A DNA stretch of 64,000 nucleotides. Origin: Planctomonas sp. JC2975 (GTDB taxonomy: Bacteria; Actinomycetota; Actinomycetes; Actinomycetales; Microbacteriaceae). Below the pieces are notes generated by a model. That model had not been told where the DNA came from. It saw nothing but the letters and a program-made list of their open reading frames with translations, and did not search any database. Shown in pieces: positions 1 to 8,459 of the stretch; positions within the stretch are counted from its first letter, which is position 1, and each line of letters begins with the position of its first letter. A program made the position numbers and the translations under genes. The stretch covers positions 62,001-126,000 of the forward strand of contig NZ_JABEKS010000002.1 in NCBI RefSeq assembly GCF_012985205.1. Direction: 5' to 3'.

Positions 1-2
1 TG

Positions 3-176
3 CTCTATGTCGACGGCAACTCGACCCTTCAGGTCGCTGACGAGATGCACGTGCAGTTCGAGACGGCGAAGACGTACCTGCGACGCGTGCGCGAGAAGTA
101 CGGACGCGCCGGACGTCCGACGAGCACGCGCGCGGACCTCATTCGCCGTGCCGCCGAGGACGGTTACCTCACCTGA
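3..176 (+). CDS. LuxR-type response regulator, C-terminal fragment
   Basis: This is the last 57 codons of a gene that begins before the window; the frame is open from base 3 to a TGA at 174-176. The peptide contains the end of a helix-turn-helix: VADEMHVQFETAKTYL is the recognition-helix region of LuxR/GerE-type DNA-binding domains, followed by a basic stretch (RRVREKYGRAGR) and the C-terminal tail RAAEDGYLT. In actinobacteria this ending belongs to response regulators with a C-terminal LuxR-type HTH, but the receiver domain lies outside the window and cannot be checked. It ends 54 bases before thymidine kinase, which has its own -10-like hexamer. The family call is firm; which signal it answers to is unknown. 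Confidence 0.75.
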   Translation, partial: LYVDGNSTLQVADEMHVQFETAKTYLRRVREKYGRAGRPTSTRADLIRRAAEDGYLT

Positions 177-218
177 AACCGCGTGGCCACTGCGCTGCTT
201 GCGGTACATCGTCCGCTC

Positions 219-224
219 TACGAT
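219..224 (+). promoter_or_regulatory. -10 hexamer TACGAT of the thymidine kinase gene
   Basis: TACGAT fits the actinobacterial TAnnnT consensus and ends 6 bases before the GTG at 231. That spacing puts the transcript start at the start codon, as expected for a leaderless mRNA. No convincing -35 element is visible. Confidence 0.4.
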
Positions 225-230
225 TGCGGG

Positions 231-908
231 GTGGCGAAACTGTATTTCCGGTTCGGGGCGATGAACAGCGGCAAGAGCACGGCGCTCCTGCAGGCTGCCT
301 ACAACTACGAGGAGCGCGGGCACCGGGTGCTTCTGGCTAAGCCGGCCATCGACACGAAGGGCGACGCCGACATCGTGTCCCGACTGGGCGTGACTCGGGC
401 GGTGGACTTCACGATCGCGCCGGATGCGGATCTGTACCACAGGTTCCAGATACACCGCGAGCGCACGCTATCGCGCTACGGTCGCGACGTGAGCTGCCTC
501 CTCGTCGACGAGGCGCAGTTCCTCACCGAGGCGCAGGTCGACGACCTGTTGCGAATCGCCATTCTGGAAGATATTCCCGTACTGGCATACGGCATCCGCA
601 CCGACTTCCAGACGGTCGCCTTCCCCGGCAGCCGGCGCCTGCTCGAGGTCTCGCACAGCCTCGAGGAGCTGAAGACCATCTGCCGGTGCGGCCGCAAGGC
701 CATCTTCAACGCCCGAACCATCAACGGCGTCTTCGTGTTCGACGGCGACCAGGTCGCCATCGAGGATGACACGGAGGTCGTCTACCAATCCCTGTGCGGC
801 GCCTGCTACCTGCAGGAGAGCGGCGGCGTGCTCAACAACGGACGCCGGCACTGGCCGGTGAACGGAAGCTCGGCCTACGAATCCGAGCCGGATCCGGACT
901 TCACGTAG
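231..908 (+). CDS. tdk: thymidine kinase (type II, TK1-like)
   Basis: Phosphorylates thymidine to dTMP in the cytosolic salvage pathway. The 225-residue product starts at GTG 231; an earlier in-frame GTG at 183 would add an unrelated 16-residue peptide, and starting at 231 gives the family's usual beginning (MAKLYFRFGAMNSGKST) with P-loop Lys15. The Walker B-like segment LLVDEAQFL follows near residue 90. Two cysteine pairs of the lasso/zinc-binding region are present (CRCG near residue 160, CGAC near residue 190). Length and motif order match bacterial TK1-like enzymes. It appears to be transcribed alone, between a LuxR-type regulator and the exopolysaccharide locus. Confidence 0.95.
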   Translation: MAKLYFRFGAMNSGKSTALLQAAYNYEERGHRVLLAKPAIDTKGDADIVSRLGVTRAVDFTIAPDADLYHRFQIHRERTLSRYGRDVSCLLVDEAQFLTEAQVDDLLRIAILEDIPVLAYGIRTDFQTVAFPGSRRLLEVSHSLEELKTICRCGRKAIFNARTINGVFVFDGDQVAIEDDTEVVYQSLCGACYLQESGGVLNNGRRHWPVNGSSAYESEPDPDFT

Positions 909-1069
909 ACGGCGGGCGTGCGTGACGGCTCTCGCGGTCAGGGCCGGCCGGTCTGTGCCGCGTCGAGAAATCGCTGATCCGGCCCGCCGTTCGCCCCTCT
1001 TCGACCTGCCAGCCTCTGTCGTCCCGCACACCGCTGTGGCACCATGATTCCGGGGGAAGGGCGGCTTCC

Positions 1070-2521
1070 ATGGAGTTGCGGGACTATCTACGCGTGCTGC
1101 GCAAGCAGTGGATTCTCATCGTCGCGCTCGTGCTGGTCGGTATCGTGGCGGCCGCCGGGTACTCGCTGCTGGTGACTCCGCAGTATCAGGCGTCGGCCAA
1201 GGTCTTCGTGTCGACGCAGGCGAGCGACAACGTCGCGGATCTCGTGCAGGGCAACTCGTTCACCCAGCAGCGGGTGCAGACCTACGCGGATCTGGTCAAT
1301 ACCCCGGTCGTCCTCGCGCCGGTCGCCGCACGCCTCGGCCTGAAGATGACGCCGGACGAACTCTCGACGCACATCTCGGCGTCCTCGCCCGTCAACACCA
1401 CGATCATCGAGATCACGGCCACATCCACGAAGGCGAACCAGTCGGCCTGGATCGCGAACCAGACCGCGGCGAGTTTGGCCAAGACCGTGCAGACACTCGA
1501 GACCCCGAACAGCAAGGGTGCCGTCTCGCCGGTGAAGCTCACCAGGGTGCAGGTGGCGGACATCCCGGAATCCCCCGCGAGTCCCAAGGTCTGGCTCAAC
1601 GTGCTGCTCGGCGCGCTCATCGGTCTGGCGGTCGGCGTGGCGATCGCGCTCATGCGCGAGACCCTTGACACCCGGGTGCGCAACGAACGCGACGTGCAGC
1701 AGATCACCGAAGCCCCGATCGTTGGCGGCATCGTCTACGACGGCAAGGCGGCATCGCGCCCGCTCATCGTGCAGGTCGACCCGCGCGGCGCCCGCGCCGA
1801 ATCCTTCCGCACGCTGCGCACGAACCTCCAGTTCTTGGACGTCGGAGCGGATGCGCGCACCTTCGTCATCTCCTCATCCGTCGAGAACGAGGGCAAGACG
1901 ACGACCGGCCTCAACCTGGCGATCGCGCTGTCCGATGCCGGCAACCGCGTCCTCGTCATCGACGCGGATCTGCGTCAGCCGCGCATCGCCCACTACCTCG
2001 GCATCGAGGGAGCGGTGGGCCTGACCGACGTGCTCATCGGCCGCGCAGAGCTCACGGATGTCGTGCAGCCGTGGGGAAAGACATCCCTCTCCGCGCTTCC
2101 CGCCGGCTCTGTACCGCCGAACCCCAGCGAGCTGCTCGGCTCGCAGGCGATGGCGAGCCTCATCCAGCGGGTGGAGGGCATGTACGACTACGTTCTGTTC
2201 GACTCCCCACCGCTTCTGCCGGTGACGGATGCCGCCGTGCTGGGCAAGACCGTCGGCAACACCCTTCTCGTGGTCGCCGCGAGCCGCACGCGCAAGGCGC
2301 AGCTGAAGGGATCCGTCTCCGCGCTGGCGAACGTGGGCGCTCGCCTTGCCGGCATCATCATCACGATGCTGCCCACCAAGGGTCCTGATGCCTACGGCTA
2401 CGGCCTCTACGGATACAGCGGCTACGGCTACGGCTATTCGACCGAGGCGGCCGAGACTCCGGTCACGCCGGCGGCGAAGCAGCCTGGCGGCGATCGCTAC
2501 GCCGGACGCCGCGAGCGATGA
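1070..2521 (+). CDS. polysaccharide co-polymerase / BY-type tyrosine kinase (Wzz domain plus CpsD-like kinase)
   Basis: A 483-residue inner-membrane protein that would control exopolysaccharide chain length and autophosphorylate on tyrosine. Residues 14-36 form the first membrane helix, an extracytoplasmic Wzz-type domain follows, and a second helix lies near residues 170-195. The cytoplasmic kinase domain carries Walker A (ENEGKTTT, Lys276), Walker A' (VIDADLRQP, Asp298/Asp300) and Walker B (VLFDSPP, Asp378). The C-terminus has a tyrosine cluster (Tyr442, 444, 447, 449, 452, 454, 456), the usual autophosphorylation tail. Membrane and kinase parts are in one chain, as in actinobacterial and proteobacterial Wzc-like proteins. 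The stop overlaps the next start (ATGA), coupling it to a low-molecular-weight tyrosine phosphatase, its expected antagonist. Confidence 0.92.
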   Translation: MELRDYLRVLRKQWILIVALVLVGIVAAAGYSLLVTPQYQASAKVFVSTQASDNVADLVQGNSFTQQRVQTYADLVNTPVVLAPVAARLGLKMTPDELSTHISASSPVNTTIIEITATSTKANQSAWIANQTAASLAKTVQTLETPNSKGAVSPVKLTRVQVADIPESPASPKVWLNVLLGALIGLAVGVAIALMRETLDTRVRNERDVQQITEAPIVGGIVYDGKAASRPLIVQVDPRGARAESFRTLRTNLQFLDVGADARTFVISSSVENEGKTTTGLNLAIALSDAGNRVLVIDADLRQPRIAHYLGIEGAVGLTDVLIGRAELTDVVQPWGKTSLSALPAGSVPPNPSELLGSQAMASLIQRVEGMYDYVLFDSPPLLPVTDAAVLGKTVGNTLLVVAASRTRKAQLKGSVSALANVGARLAGIIITMLPTKGPDAYGYGLYGYSGYGYGYSTEAAETPVTPAAKQPGGDRYAGRRER

Positions 2522-3129
2522 CGGATCCGATCCGGCCGTTCCGCGTGCTCTTCGTGTGCGCGGGCAACACCTGTCGTTCGCCGATGGCGGCGCAACTGCT
2601 GCGCGCCCGCCTCGGAGTCGCGGCGGGTTTCGCGGTCGAGAGTGCCGGCATCCTCGCGGAGGTGGGTTCGCCGATGACCTCGGATGCGCGTGCCGCCATC
2701 GTCGGACGCGTCGCGGTTGTCGCGCCTCACCGTGCCCGGCAGCTGACCGTTCCGATGGTGGAAGCTGCCGACCTGGTGCTCGCCGCGACCCGGCAGATCC
2801 GCGCGGATACCGTCCGCAGCGTGCCGGCCGCCGTGCGGCGCACGTTCACGATCCTGGAGTTCGCACGGTTGGCCCAGCGGATGCCGGCAGATGCCGCTAT
2901 CGCGCTCGACGAGGTGGTGGCATCCGTCGCCGCAGAGCGCACCGGGGCTGCAGACGCGGACGACGACATCGACGACCCGATGGGGCACGCCGCGAGCGAG
3001 TACAAGCGCGTCGCCGGAGTGCTGGATGACGCAGCGACCGTGATCGCAAGGCTGCTGGTGAGCGCCGCCCGACCGCGCTTGGCGGCGGCTCCCGATGTCG
3101 TCGCGCCGCCGGTTCCAGCGGGCGACTGA
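2518..3129 (+). CDS. low-molecular-weight protein-tyrosine phosphatase
   Basis: Cytosolic phosphatase expected to dephosphorylate the BY-kinase encoded just upstream (Wzb/Wzc-type pair). The active-site loop CX5R is at the N-terminus (CAGNTCRS, Cys14 and Arg20). A DP motif carrying the general acid is late in the chain (DDPMG, Asp153), as in the LMW-PTP fold. At 203 residues it is longer than the roughly 150-residue norm: there is a C-terminal extension rich in Ala, Val and Pro. The start ATG overlaps the upstream stop by four bases (ATGA), so translation is probably coupled. Confidence 0.9.
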   Translation: MTDPIRPFRVLFVCAGNTCRSPMAAQLLRARLGVAAGFAVESAGILAEVGSPMTSDARAAIVGRVAVVAPHRARQLTVPMVEAADLVLAATRQIRADTVRSVPAAVRRTFTILEFARLAQRMPADAAIALDEVVASVAAERTGAADADDDIDDPMGHAASEYKRVAGVLDDAATVIARLLVSAARPRLAAAPDVVAPPVPAGD

Positions 3130-3223
3130 TCGGCGAGACCCTAGAGGTCTACTGCCACTCGGGCTACTCTCGAACTCGGGCGTCGGTGCATTCGGGGAGT
3201 GCCGCGTCCATGGGGGATTCGTG

Positions 3224-4714
3224 GTGGATCACGCCGAAAGCGCGGCCGGCTGGCACAACGCACGTCCGCACAGAGAGGCCGGAGCCTGGCGGCCGTGGCC
3301 CGTTCGGTATGCGACGCGTCTCGCGGTGATCGACGTGATCGTGCTCGTCTGGGTCGTCTTCGGCGTGCAGATCGTCTGGTTCGGCTTCGCGACGAGCGAC
3401 GTCGAACTCCGCGACTTCGGCCGCAGCGGACTGGTCATCAGCTACACGGTGATCTCGGTGCTCGTCATCGGCATCTGGATGCTCGCCCTGACCATCTACG
3501 GCACTCGCGGCTATCGGGAGATCGGCACGGGAAGCGGGGAGTACCGCCTGGTTGCGGATTCCACGGTGCGCGTCTTCGGATTGGTCGCGATCGTCGCCTT
3601 CCTGTTCCGCATCGACATCGCCCGCGGATACGTGCTGCTGGCCTTCCCGCTCGGACTCGTCTTCCTGCTGCTCGGACGCTGGCTGGCGCGGCAGTGGCTG
3701 ACGGCGAAACGCGTTGCGGGTCACTACATGTCGCGAGTGGTCGTCGCCGGATCGCCGGCGAACGTGACCCACGTCGTGAACGAGCTCAGCCGATCCCCGC
3801 AGTCCGGATACCGCGTTGTCGGGGCCTGCATTCCGGGCGGCCTCAAGGATGCGGTCCAAGGCGCACCCGTACTCGGCGGCCTCGACGACGTCTCGCGATC
3901 CATGCGTCTCAGCGGTGCTGACACCGTCGTCATCGCCGGAGCCGACGACCTTTCGCCCGAGCAGGTGCGCGAGCTGAGCTGGAGCCTCGAACCGGGCCGC
4001 GAGCACCTCATCGTGGCGCCGAGTCTCATCGACGTCGGCGGCCCGCGCATCCACACGCGTCCCGTCGCGGGCCTCCCGCTGATGCACGTCGAGATGCCGC
4101 GCTACACGGGCGCCAAGCTCGTCGCCAAGCGCGCATTCGATATCGTCGGGTCGTTTTTGGCGATCTGCGTGCTGTCTCCTGTGATGATCGCGGTGGCGAT
4201 CGCCGTGGCTTCCACCAGCAAAGGCGGGATCTTCTACGTTCAGCGGCGAGTGGGCTCGGGCGGCCGCGAGTTCCCCATGTTCAAGTTCCGCTCGATGGTC
4301 GACGGGGCGGATGCTTCTCTGCCGGCCCTTCTCAACGCGCAGGGCACGAGCGACAAGCCGCTGTTCAAAGTACAGAACGATCCGCGACTGACCCCGATCG
4401 GCGACTTCCTTCGCAAGTATTCGTTGGACGAGCTTCCTCAACTCTTCAACGTCTTCCTCGGACACATGAGTCTCGTGGGACCGCGCCCGCAACGCTCGAC
4501 GGAAATGGCTCTGTATCACGGGCGCGACTACCGACGTCTGTTGCTCAAGCCCGGAATCAGCGGACTCTGGCAGGTGAGCGGACGCTCGGATGTCGCGTGG
4601 GAGGAGGCCATCCGAATGGACCTCTACTACGTCGAGAACTGGTCGCTGACCGGGGACGTCGTGATCCTGTGGCGGACGGCCCGCGCGGTCGTCGCGCGGT
4701 CTGGGGCGTATTGA
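3224..4714 (+). CDS. undecaprenyl-phosphate sugar-1-phosphate transferase (polyprenyl glycosylphosphotransferase)
   Basis: Starts exopolysaccharide repeat-unit assembly by moving a sugar-1-phosphate from a nucleotide sugar to undecaprenyl phosphate at the membrane. The 496-residue chain has several N-terminal membrane helices, a soluble Rossmann-like middle domain (residues about 165-290), then a membrane re-entrant segment beginning KRAFDIVGSF near residue 300 and the catalytic bacterial sugar transferase domain (FKFRSMVDGAD, LDELPQLFNVFLG, MSLVGPRPQ). I chose GTG 3224 because GGGGG at 3212-3216 is a suitable ribosome site; GTG 3221 is equally possible, and the frame is open further upstream. 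The stop overlaps the next ATG by one base (TGATG). The transferred sugar cannot be read from sequence. Confidence 0.9.
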   Translation: MDHAESAAGWHNARPHREAGAWRPWPVRYATRLAVIDVIVLVWVVFGVQIVWFGFATSDVELRDFGRSGLVISYTVISVLVIGIWMLALTIYGTRGYREIGTGSGEYRLVADSTVRVFGLVAIVAFLFRIDIARGYVLLAFPLGLVFLLLGRWLARQWLTAKRVAGHYMSRVVVAGSPANVTHVVNELSRSPQSGYRVVGACIPGGLKDAVQGAPVLGGLDDVSRSMRLSGADTVVIAGADDLSPEQVRELSWSLEPGREHLIVAPSLIDVGGPRIHTRPVAGLPLMHVEMPRYTGAKLVAKRAFDIVGSFLAICVLSPVMIAVAIAVASTSKGGIFYVQRRVGSGGREFPMFKFRSMVDGADASLPALLNAQGTSDKPLFKVQNDPRLTPIGDFLRKYSLDELPQLFNVFLGHMSLVGPRPQRSTEMALYHGRDYRRLLLKPGISGLWQVSGRSDVAWEEAIRMDLYYVENWSLTGDVVILWRTARAVVARSGAY

Positions 4715-6471
4715 TGGCGGCCGACGCTGCCCAGGAGCACGGAGTCGTGCGCCGGTCACGGACTTTCGGTTCGCTGTCGTTCATTCAGTTGCTGCGCGGG
4801 ACCCGGCCCTGGGTGCTCGCCGCGATCTTCGCCCTCAGCGCCGTCGGCGGCGTTTCCGAGGCCATCCTTCTGATCCTCATCGTGCAGGTCGGGACGGCGG
4901 CCGTCGGCGGTCAGACCAACGCCGTCCTGCAGAAGTTGAGCATCCTGCCTCCCGGGGTAGGACCGATGATCCTGACCGGGATCGTGATCGGCGTGATCAC
5001 CATGGCGACGCAGCTGGGAGCTGTAGCGCTCAGCGTGCAAGAGGCCACGCGGCGCTCCATCAGGATGCGGAAGATGCTACTGCACAAGTACCTGCGGTCA
5101 TCGGTCAGCGGGCAGGAGAGCCTCGAGCCTGGTGAGCTTCAGGAGCTCGCCTCCCAGGGAGTCACGCGGGCGGCGGACGGATTCGTCGTCGCGGCGACGG
5201 CGGGAGCGAATGCGACGAACCTGCTCATGCTCATCGTCGCAGCAGTGTTCGTCTCTCCGATCGCAGCGATCGCGCTCGTCGGCGTGGGAGTCATCCTGGC
5301 CGGACTGTTCATCCCGCTGTCCAAGGCGAGCGTGAAGCTCAACCGCGGTTGGGTGGGCGCCACAGCCACGTTCGCGAGCCGGGTGTCAGTGATCGCCCGA
5401 CTCGGCGTCGAATCGAGGGTGTTCGGCGTGGACGACAGCGTCGAGCGATCCGTCGACGGTCAGCTGCACAGCATCACCTCGTCGTGGATCCGCGGAAAGC
5501 TCGTCAACAAGGGGTCTCCCGCCGTCTTCCGCATCACGATCCTGCTGGTCGCGTTCGCGGTGCTGGGCATCGTTCTCATCACGGCGCCTGCAGCCGTCGG
5601 AGCCGTCGCGGTCATCGCCCTCTTGCTCGTGCGGGCGCTGTCGTACGTGCAGGGACTGCAGCAGGACGCGCAGAGCATGCACGAACTGGCCGCGCATGCG
5701 GAACGCGTTCAAGCGCGCATCGCCGCGTTGCCGGATGACGACGTGCGGTGGGGCAGCGGGCACCTGACCGAGATCCGCGACATCGAACTCCAGTCCGTCT
5801 CGTTCGGATACGCGGGTCGCGTGCACCTGCACGGCGTCGAGTTCGTCGCCCATCGCGGTGAACTGATCGCCATCTCCGGATCGTCGGGGGGCGGCAAGTC
5901 CACCCTCTTGAAGGTGCTACTGCGCCTCGTCCAGCCGGTGCGGGGCAGCTATCACGTGAATGCCGAACAGGCCGAATCGTTGTCAGAGGACGACTGGTTC
6001 AGCCGTGTGGCGTACTTGCCTCAGGAGGTCAGGCTCGTTCCCGGAACCATCGCGGACAACGTCAGGTTCTTCAGGGAGGCGAGCGACGCCGAGGTCTCCA
6101 CGGCGATCGAACGGGCAGCACTCGTCTTGGATCCGCTCGTCTTCGGAAACGGACCGGACAGCTGGGTGTCTGACGACGGACGCAATCTGTCCGGCGGTCA
6201 GCGACAGCGGATCGGGCTCGCACGGGCCCTTCTGAAGAGCCCTCAGTTGCTCGTGCTCGACGAGCCGACGAGTGCACTCGACCCGAGCACGGAGCTGTCC
6301 GTCGTGGAGACGATCCGATCCTTGAAACGCGACATGATCACCGTGCTGGTGACACACCAGCCATTGGTCGTCGACGCGGCGGACCGGGCGTACGAGATGC
6401 GGTCCGGAATCCTCACACTCAGCGAAGGCGCCGTACCCAGCGGCGGCGACGCGGGCAGGCTGGCTTCCTGA
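4714..6471 (+). CDS. ABC transporter, fused membrane and ATPase domains; probable lipid-linked glycan flippase/exporter
   Basis: A 585-residue half-transporter: a membrane domain of about six helices (residues 30-330) followed by a nucleotide-binding domain with Walker A SGSSGGGKST (Lys395), signature LSGGQRQRIGLARAL and Walker B LLVLDEPTSALD (Asp516, Glu517), then the H-loop VTHQP. It closes the co-polymerase, phosphatase and priming-transferase operon through a TGATG overlap. No Wzx-type flippase is present in the locus, so this protein is the best candidate to flip the undecaprenyl-linked product, in the manner of PglK. An open frame extends upstream, but ATG 4714 gives a normal N-terminus and the coupling. 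Substrate is inferred from context. Confidence 0.88.
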   Translation: MAADAAQEHGVVRRSRTFGSLSFIQLLRGTRPWVLAAIFALSAVGGVSEAILLILIVQVGTAAVGGQTNAVLQKLSILPPGVGPMILTGIVIGVITMATQLGAVALSVQEATRRSIRMRKMLLHKYLRSSVSGQESLEPGELQELASQGVTRAADGFVVAATAGANATNLLMLIVAAVFVSPIAAIALVGVGVILAGLFIPLSKASVKLNRGWVGATATFASRVSVIARLGVESRVFGVDDSVERSVDGQLHSITSSWIRGKLVNKGSPAVFRITILLVAFAVLGIVLITAPAAVGAVAVIALLLVRALSYVQGLQQDAQSMHELAAHAERVQARIAALPDDDVRWGSGHLTEIRDIELQSVSFGYAGRVHLHGVEFVAHRGELIAISGSSGGGKSTLLKVLLRLVQPVRGSYHVNAEQAESLSEDDWFSRVAYLPQEVRLVPGTIADNVRFFREASDAEVSTAIERAALVLDPLVFGNGPDSWVSDDGRNLSGGQRQRIGLARALLKSPQLLVLDEPTSALDPSTELSVVETIRSLKRDMITVLVTHQPLVVDAADRAYEMRSGILTLSEGAVPSGGDAGRLAS

Positions 6472-6487
6472 ACGCTTCATGCACGGG

Positions 6488-8455
6488 CTAATCGTGCCCC
6501 GACGCGTCCCGCGCCGCCGAGTCGGTCAGGATGCGAACCATATCCGGTCCGTATGCTCTGGCAACGGCGTTGTCGTTCTCGCCCCCGAGCACGTTGTCGT
6601 TGAGCAGAGCGCCCTCACCGGTTCCGGGGATGCCGTGCAACGGAAGCGGCGTTCCCGTCAGCTGTCGGGCGTACAAGCCCGCCCCGACGAGGGTCGAGTG
6701 CAGCCAGATGTCGTCCTGGCGGGGGCAGGTCGTCAGGAACGGCTGAGCCGTGGAGGCCTTCGCCAGCGCGCGGAGGGCGGCCGGCGGGAAAAGGCATCCT
6801 GCCCCACCCGTTGGGAAGTTGAGCGGATCGAGGGTCGTGTCGAATCCGGGAGCCCACGAACGATACGGCTGGATCGCGCCGTCCCGCATCGCCACGCGAT
6901 GAGTTCGGTGAGCGACGATCTCGTCCGTGCTGCGCTTTCGCTCGCGCTCGAGCGAGCTCAGCCAGGTGGACGGATAGAACAGGTCGTCGTCCGCCGTCAC
7001 GAGGCATGACCATCCATCCCAGCCCTGCGTGTAGGGGAACCATTTCGCGTGCGGCCCGAGCGCCGACGGCACGGATGCCACTTCGAGTCCGCGGCGCATC
7101 AGGCGACGGAGCCCGGGTGTGATGCGGAAATCGGAGTCCGCGATCCACAGGATCATGCGTCGTGGTCGCACTTTGCCGGCTGCGATCGACTCCAACGCGA
7201 GATGCACGGTCCGGATTCGCGGGCCGTACGTCGCCATGGACACGTCCACACCGGAGTCCGGATCCGTGACAACTCGGCGTGAGAGCCGGTTGCGCATTCC
7301 GTAGTACGCGGAGCGACCGAGTGCCGGTACTGCAAGGCGGATCCGTCGAGGAAGGCCGCGCAGACGGCTCGCGGTTCCGGGTGCCGGCTGCGAGAACAAC
7401 CCACCACGTCGCCTGACCTCGCGTGCCGACCGTCGATCGCGCTCGGCACGGTCGACCTCCTCACGCAGCACCGCGAGATAGCCGTCGCCCATCCCCTCGG
7501 CCGACAACGAGCTCACGTGTTCCTCGCGATGCTCGAGCAGTCGGTCGATCTCGTCAGGGTGTCCGACGACGGATTTCATCGCGGTGTGGAGTGCATCGAT
7601 GCTCGCCTCATCCACCACCCGACCGCAGGGCCCGACGGCCTCAGGCAGTCCTCCACCGTTTGTGGTGATGACCGCACATCCGCTCGCGATCGCCTCCAGC
7701 GCCACGTTGCCGAAGGTCTCGTCCCAGCGCGAGGGGACCACCGCGACGGCGTGGGCGTTGAACGCCCCGGCGAGATCGTCCTGCGCCAACGGTCCGACCA
7801 AGTCGACGTGCTGGGAGATTCCGAGAGAATCGGCCAGACGCGTGAGCGCCTCGCGTTCCGGACCGCTTCCCACGATGGTGAGCTCCCCGAACCCGGTCTC
7901 GGTCCTGAGCCGTGCGAATGCCTCGATGAGCAGGTCGAAGCCCTTGACCCTGACCAGTCGTCCGGCCGCGATGATGCGCCACGGATCACGCTCGGCGGTC
8001 GGAATCGACACGCGGAACACGTCGCGTCGCACGCCGTTGTAAACGACCGTTGACGGGTAAGGAAGTCGCCCGGCCGTCGCATGACTGTTCGCGATGAGAC
8101 TCGCGAATCGATGGGCGAAGTGGCGGATGCGTTCGCGCCGAGACGTCTCGTCCTCGAAGAACAGCCGCACCGCGACCACCCACGGTCGCCTGAAGAACAG
8201 CAACGGCCACGCCATCTTGACGCTCATACCGTTGTGGAAGTACACGTCGGCGCCGGCCACCAGCCGGAGGAGCAGTATCGGCGAGGGTCTGCGGATGACG
8301 CGGTACGGTCGGCGCACCCCGTCGTCCGGCACAATGGCCGTCACGAGGACGACGGAGTGGCCGCGCTTCACGAAGTGCCGCGCCAGAAGATCGGCCGTGG
8401 TCTCGACGCCTCCGACTGACGGGGCGAACGTCCACGACGAGATCAGGATCCGCAT
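6488..8455 (-). CDS. two-domain glycosyltransferase: GT4 (GT-B fold) fused to a GT-A-like domain
   Basis: A 655-residue cytosolic protein joining two probable glycosyltransferases. Residues 1 to about 370 are a GT4 enzyme: glycine-rich N-terminal loop (FAPSVGGVETTADLLA) and the EX7E-type donor region WDETFGNVALEAIASG. After a basic linker, residues about 403-650 look like a different, GT-A-type domain: it begins VDVSMATYGPR and has an acidic metal/sugar-nucleotide motif TADDDLFYP (Asp489-491). The upstream frame is open, but ATG 8455 gives the proper GT4 N-terminus and lies 4 bases after the preceding gene's stop. Last gene of the minus-strand EPS operon. It may add two sugars in succession; linkage and donors are unknown. 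Confidence 0.85.
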   Translation of the reverse strand: MRILISSWTFAPSVGGVETTADLLARHFVKRGHSVVLVTAIVPDDGVRRPYRVIRRPSPILLLRLVAGADVYFHNGMSVKMAWPLLFFRRPWVVAVRLFFEDETSRRERIRHFAHRFASLIANSHATAGRLPYPSTVVYNGVRRDVFRVSIPTAERDPWRIIAAGRLVRVKGFDLLIEAFARLRTETGFGELTIVGSGPEREALTRLADSLGISQHVDLVGPLAQDDLAGAFNAHAVAVVPSRWDETFGNVALEAIASGCAVITTNGGGLPEAVGPCGRVVDEASIDALHTAMKSVVGHPDEIDRLLEHREEHVSSLSAEGMGDGYLAVLREEVDRAERDRRSAREVRRRGGLFSQPAPGTASRLRGLPRRIRLAVPALGRSAYYGMRNRLSRRVVTDPDSGVDVSMATYGPRIRTVHLALESIAAGKVRPRRMILWIADSDFRITPGLRRLMRRGLEVASVPSALGPHAKWFPYTQGWDGWSCLVTADDDLFYPSTWLSSLERERKRSTDEIVAHRTHRVAMRDGAIQPYRSWAPGFDTTLDPLNFPTGGAGCLFPPAALRALAKASTAQPFLTTCPRQDDIWLHSTLVGAGLYARQLTGTPLPLHGIPGTGEGALLNDNVLGGENDNAVARAYGPDMVRILTDSAARDASGHD

Positions 8456-8459
8456 GTCT

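Noticed and set aside
3164-4759. 531-codon open frame on the minus strand over the sugar transferase
   Set aside because: It is antisense to a gene with full family motifs; its Arg/Asp/His-rich peptide is the usual mirror of GC-rich coding DNA.
6481-6497. hairpin GCACG/CGTGC as terminator between the convergent EPS operons
   Set aside because: Only 5 bp, overlapping the end of the glycosyltransferase gene; too weak to call.
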